Shown: in pieces, positions 5,647 through 8,216 of the stretch
Numbering within the stretch: position 1 is the first letter of the stretch
How the letters are laid out: every line of letters starts with the position of its first letter
Source: Gallionella sp. UBA6045
GTDB taxonomy: Bacteria; Pseudomonadota; Gammaproteobacteria; Burkholderiales; Gallionellaceae
Length of the DNA stretch: 8,216 nucleotides
Reading direction: 5' to 3'
NCBI GenBank assembly: GCA_002429165.1
Contig: DIYV01000185.1
Location: 1-8,216, forward strand
Made by a program: the position numbers and the translations under genes
The notes under the pieces: model-generated
What the model saw: the letters and a program-made list of their open reading frames with translations, nothing else
What the model was told of the DNA's origin: nothing
Database searches by the model: none

Positions 5647-7905
5647 ATGGAAACGGTTGAGATTCCCGAGCAGTTGCAACCCTACTGGGCAGAGCTGGCA
5701 TGCGGCTTCCCGCGTGTGGCCGAGGTGTTTCCGGATTGCATGCGCGTGGCTTTGTCTTCGTTGTCCGCAGGGGGTGTGGCAGCTTACATCGAACACGCGC
5801 GATTTCTCGGCAAGATGGGACGCGGTGCCGAGCCCATCCTGATCTTTCTGGAAGTGTGGCCGGAAGTTGCCGGGGAAGTGGGCGAAGATGCGCTGCCCGG
5901 TATCATGGAATTCATCCGCCGGATGTATAAGTCACCCAACGGGAAGGCGATCACACCTTTCCTGAAATCGTTGTCGGTTACTGCGCGGCGCTTGCATTCA
6001 CGTGAACAGTTGAGCGACTACCTCGCCATCGCGCTTGATCTGATGGAGCGCACCACCGGCTCTATCCACGGCATCCACCAGACTTTTCCCAGTCCCGGCC
6101 TTCCGGAAATGTTCAAACAGATACCGGCATTGCTGTCTCAGCTTTCCCTGGGCGGCCTGAAGAACTGGGTGGATTACGGTGTGCGCTATTACAACGACCA
6201 CCCGGACTGGCAAATCGATTACTTCAGTCTGCAATCGGCGGACAGCCTGGCAGTGTTGCAACGCGAACGTCACGGCACACTGCTGGTGGATAACGAGCGC
6301 AAGCTGGATATGTATTTGCGCGGTTTGTGGCGAGACGAAGATTTGTTGATACCTTACTCCAGTGGCTTCGATGAATTGCGCCAGCCGATTCCCTATTACG
6401 ACAAGCTCGGTATACGTCTGCCGGATGTGTACAGTGATGCGCATGGCATAGCCGGCATAGACCGTTACCGCGCGGCACTGGCGCATATCGTCGGGCATCG
6501 CCGCTGGACCACGGCGATCTTCGCCGACAACATGAGCCCGTTCCAGCGCATGGCGGCGGAGTTCTTCGAGGACAGCCGGGTAGAATATCTGGCGATACGT
6601 GAATATCCCGGCCTGCGCCATATATTCATGGCGCTGCATCCCGTTCCCGGCGAAGACGCCTGCGATCCGGAAAAGGAATCCGGTGTCCGTCATCGCTTGG
6701 CCATGCTGTCGCGCGCCATTCTCGATTCCGATCACCCTTATAAAAATCCTCATATCATCGAATTTGCGCAACTATTTCACGATTTGATGCGGCAGAGCGA
6801 TTCGAACACGCAGGAGATGGCCGATTTGGCGATCTCCTTTGTTGCGAAGACACGCCGTCAAAGTGACCAGCTGGCCAAGACCCACTTCAAGGACACGGTG
6901 ATCGATTATCGTGACGATAATCGCCAGATGTGGAAATTCATCGAGGAAGGTGATGAAGAAGAGGCGTTCGATGAAGAACGCAAAAGCGAACCTGAAAAAG
7001 AGCTCAAAGGCCTGCCTCCGCGCCATTATCATGAATGGGATTACAACACCCATAGTTATCGCCCGGATTGGGTGAGCGTTTACGAGGCCCTGCATCCACA
7101 GGGCAACGCTGCAGATATTGACAGACTGTTGGCCAAGCACGCCTCGCTGGCAAAACGATTGAAGAAGATGCTCGACCTGCTCAAGCCACAGGACAAAGTG
7201 CGCATCCGCTATCAGGAGGAAGGCAGTGAGCTGGATCTGGATGTCGCGTTGCGTTCGCTGATCGATTACAAGAGCGGTGCAACGCCCGATCCGCGTATCA
7301 ACATGAGCCATCGCAACGACGGGCGCAACATAGCGGTGATGATACTGCTGGATTTATCCGAGTCGCTCAACGAAAAAGCGGCCGGCTGTGACCAGACCAT
7401 TCTGGAGTTGAGCCAGGAAGCTGTGTCGCTGCTTGCGTGGGCGATCGAAAAACTGGGAGATCCGTTCGCTATTGCAGGGTTTCATTCCAACACGCGCCAC
7501 GACGTGCGCTATTTGCACATCAAGGGATATAGTGAGCATTGGGACGATGAGGTAAAAGGGCGTCTGGCGGCGATGGAGGCCAGTTACTCCACGCGTATGG
7601 GGGCGGCGATGCGCCATGCCGCCCATTATCTGGAAAAGCAACAGGCCGATAAAAAATTGATGCTGATCCTTACCGATGGCGAGCCGGCTGATATAGATAG
7701 CAAGGACGGGCGCATCCTGATAGAGGATGCGCGTCAGGCGGTAAAGGAACTCGATCAGCAGGGTATTTACACCTATTGTATAAATCTTGATCCCAAGGCG
7801 GATGAATACGTTGCGGACATTTTTGGCAAGCAGTACACCATCATTGATCGTGTTGAATCGTTGCCGGAACGGCTGCCCCAGCTATTTATTTCTTTGACCA
7901 AATAG
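5647..7905 (+). CDS. cbbO: CbbO, von Willebrand A-domain adaptor of RuBisCO activase
   Basis: CbbO couples the CbbQ ATPase hexamer to RuBisCO; its C-terminal VWA domain contacts the substrate enzyme through a metal site. The protein has 752 residues, usual for the family. The long helical N-terminal part (about 1-430) includes the conserved stretch FQRMAAEFFEDSRVEYLAIR at 299-318. A strongly acidic linker (433-450) follows. The VWA domain occupies about 560-750. Its metal-ion-dependent adhesion site is complete: DLSES (Asp569, Ser571, Ser573), Thr649 in STRMG, and Asp677 in LTDGEP. The ATG at 5647 is chosen because it lies just after the cbbQ stop. The frame stays open back to an ATG at 5380, but that would overlap cbbQ by 250 bases and add an arginine- and glycine-rich sequence typical of a wrong-frame reading. 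NorD is a close relative; cbbM and cbbQ next to it decide the call. Confidence 0.94.
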   Translation: METVEIPEQLQPYWAELACGFPRVAEVFPDCMRVALSSLSAGGVAAYIEHARFLGKMGRGAEPILIFLEVWPEVAGEVGEDALPGIMEFIRRMYKSPNGKAITPFLKSLSVTARRLHSREQLSDYLAIALDLMERTTGSIHGIHQTFPSPGLPEMFKQIPALLSQLSLGGLKNWVDYGVRYYNDHPDWQIDYFSLQSADSLAVLQRERHGTLLVDNERKLDMYLRGLWRDEDLLIPYSSGFDELRQPIPYYDKLGIRLPDVYSDAHGIAGIDRYRAALAHIVGHRRWTTAIFADNMSPFQRMAAEFFEDSRVEYLAIREYPGLRHIFMALHPVPGEDACDPEKESGVRHRLAMLSRAILDSDHPYKNPHIIEFAQLFHDLMRQSDSNTQEMADLAISFVAKTRRQSDQLAKTHFKDTVIDYRDDNRQMWKFIEEGDEEEAFDEERKSEPEKELKGLPPRHYHEWDYNTHSYRPDWVSVYEALHPQGNAADIDRLLAKHASLAKRLKKMLDLLKPQDKVRIRYQEEGSELDLDVALRSLIDYKSGATPDPRINMSHRNDGRNIAVMILLDLSESLNEKAAGCDQTILELSQEAVSLLAWAIEKLGDPFAIAGFHSNTRHDVRYLHIKGYSEHWDDEVKGRLAAMEASYSTRMGAAMRHAAHYLEKQQADKKLMLILTDGEPADIDSKDGRILIEDARQAVKELDQQGIYTYCINLDPKADEYVADIFGKQYTIIDRVESLPERLPQLFISLTK

Positions 7906-8084
7906 GACGTTGCAGCAGTTCCCGTATTCGCCGGCGGAATCACATGGTCTGGCGGATGATCGCTTTCCGATATTTCCCGATTGAGGAATCGTCGGGCCGA
8001 ACGGGTAATCGGCGCCTCGAAAGGTGGAAACCGCTTATTCACTTAAATTTTTACCATAATCTAACCCATAACAGCTAATTCAGT

Positions 8085-8113
8085 TTGACATCCATGTTGC
8101 TGGTTGGCATAAT
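8085..8113 (+). promoter_or_regulatory. Strong sigma-70 promoter of tRNA-Tyr
   Basis: A perfect TTGACA (8085-8090) and CATAAT (8108-8113) are separated by exactly 17 bp. Transcription would begin near 8120, a few bases before the mature tRNA. The stretch after the -10 is GC-rich (GCGGG at 8115-8119), the discriminator type associated with stringent control of stable RNA genes. Confidence 0.85.
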
Positions 8114-8127
8114 TGCGGGTTCTGTTT

Positions 8128-8214
<87 letters not shown>

Positions 8215-8216
8215 TG

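Noticed and set aside
7773..8042. 89-codon minus-strand frame over the 3' end of cbbO and the following gap
   Set aside because: It starts with GTG without a ribosome site, overlaps cbbO antisense by over 130 bases, and its product is not recognisable.

Overview
The window looks like the chromosome of an autotrophic betaproteobacterium, probably from the Nitrosomonadales (Gallionellaceae or sulfur/iron-oxidiser type). That placement is inferred from gene content and the character of the proteins, not from any search. The core is a form II RuBisCO locus. A LysR-type regulator, cbbR, is transcribed leftward. It diverges from cbbM (form II RuBisCO large subunit), which is followed by cbbQ and cbbO, the two subunits of a CbbQO-type RuBisCO activase. 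CbbM fixes CO2, CbbQ/CbbO remove inhibitory sugar phosphates from its active site using ATP, and CbbR switches the locus on. No other Calvin-cycle enzymes are in the window.

Layout from left to right. Bases 1-102 hold a REP-like inverted repeat and a leader. Bases 103-480 (+) encode a 125-residue protein of unknown function. Bases 494-1429 (-) encode TrhO, a rhodanese-fold tRNA U34 hydroxylase, tail-to-tail with it. Bases 1544-2128 (+) encode a RutE-like nitroreductase-family flavoprotein with no rut operon around it. Bases 2180-3088 (-) are cbbR. The 168-bp divergent region 3089-3256 carries a perfect 10-bp-arm palindrome that is the obvious CbbR operator, further half-sites towards cbbM, and an extended -10 promoter for cbbR. 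Bases 3257-4636 are cbbM with every catalytic residue present. Bases 4637-4819 are a highly structured interval ending in a good rho-independent terminator. Bases 4820-5629 are cbbQ and 5647-7905 are cbbO. Bases 7906-8084 hold no recognised gene. Bases 8085-8212 carry a near-consensus promoter and a class II tRNA-Tyr with encoded CCA.

The genes are members of known families, and no undescribed system is evident. The most interesting signals are regulatory: the architecture of the cbbR-cbbM operator, the RNA structures plus terminator separating cbbM from its activase genes, and the poor translation start of cbbO, which fits the 6:1 CbbQ:CbbO complex known for this family.
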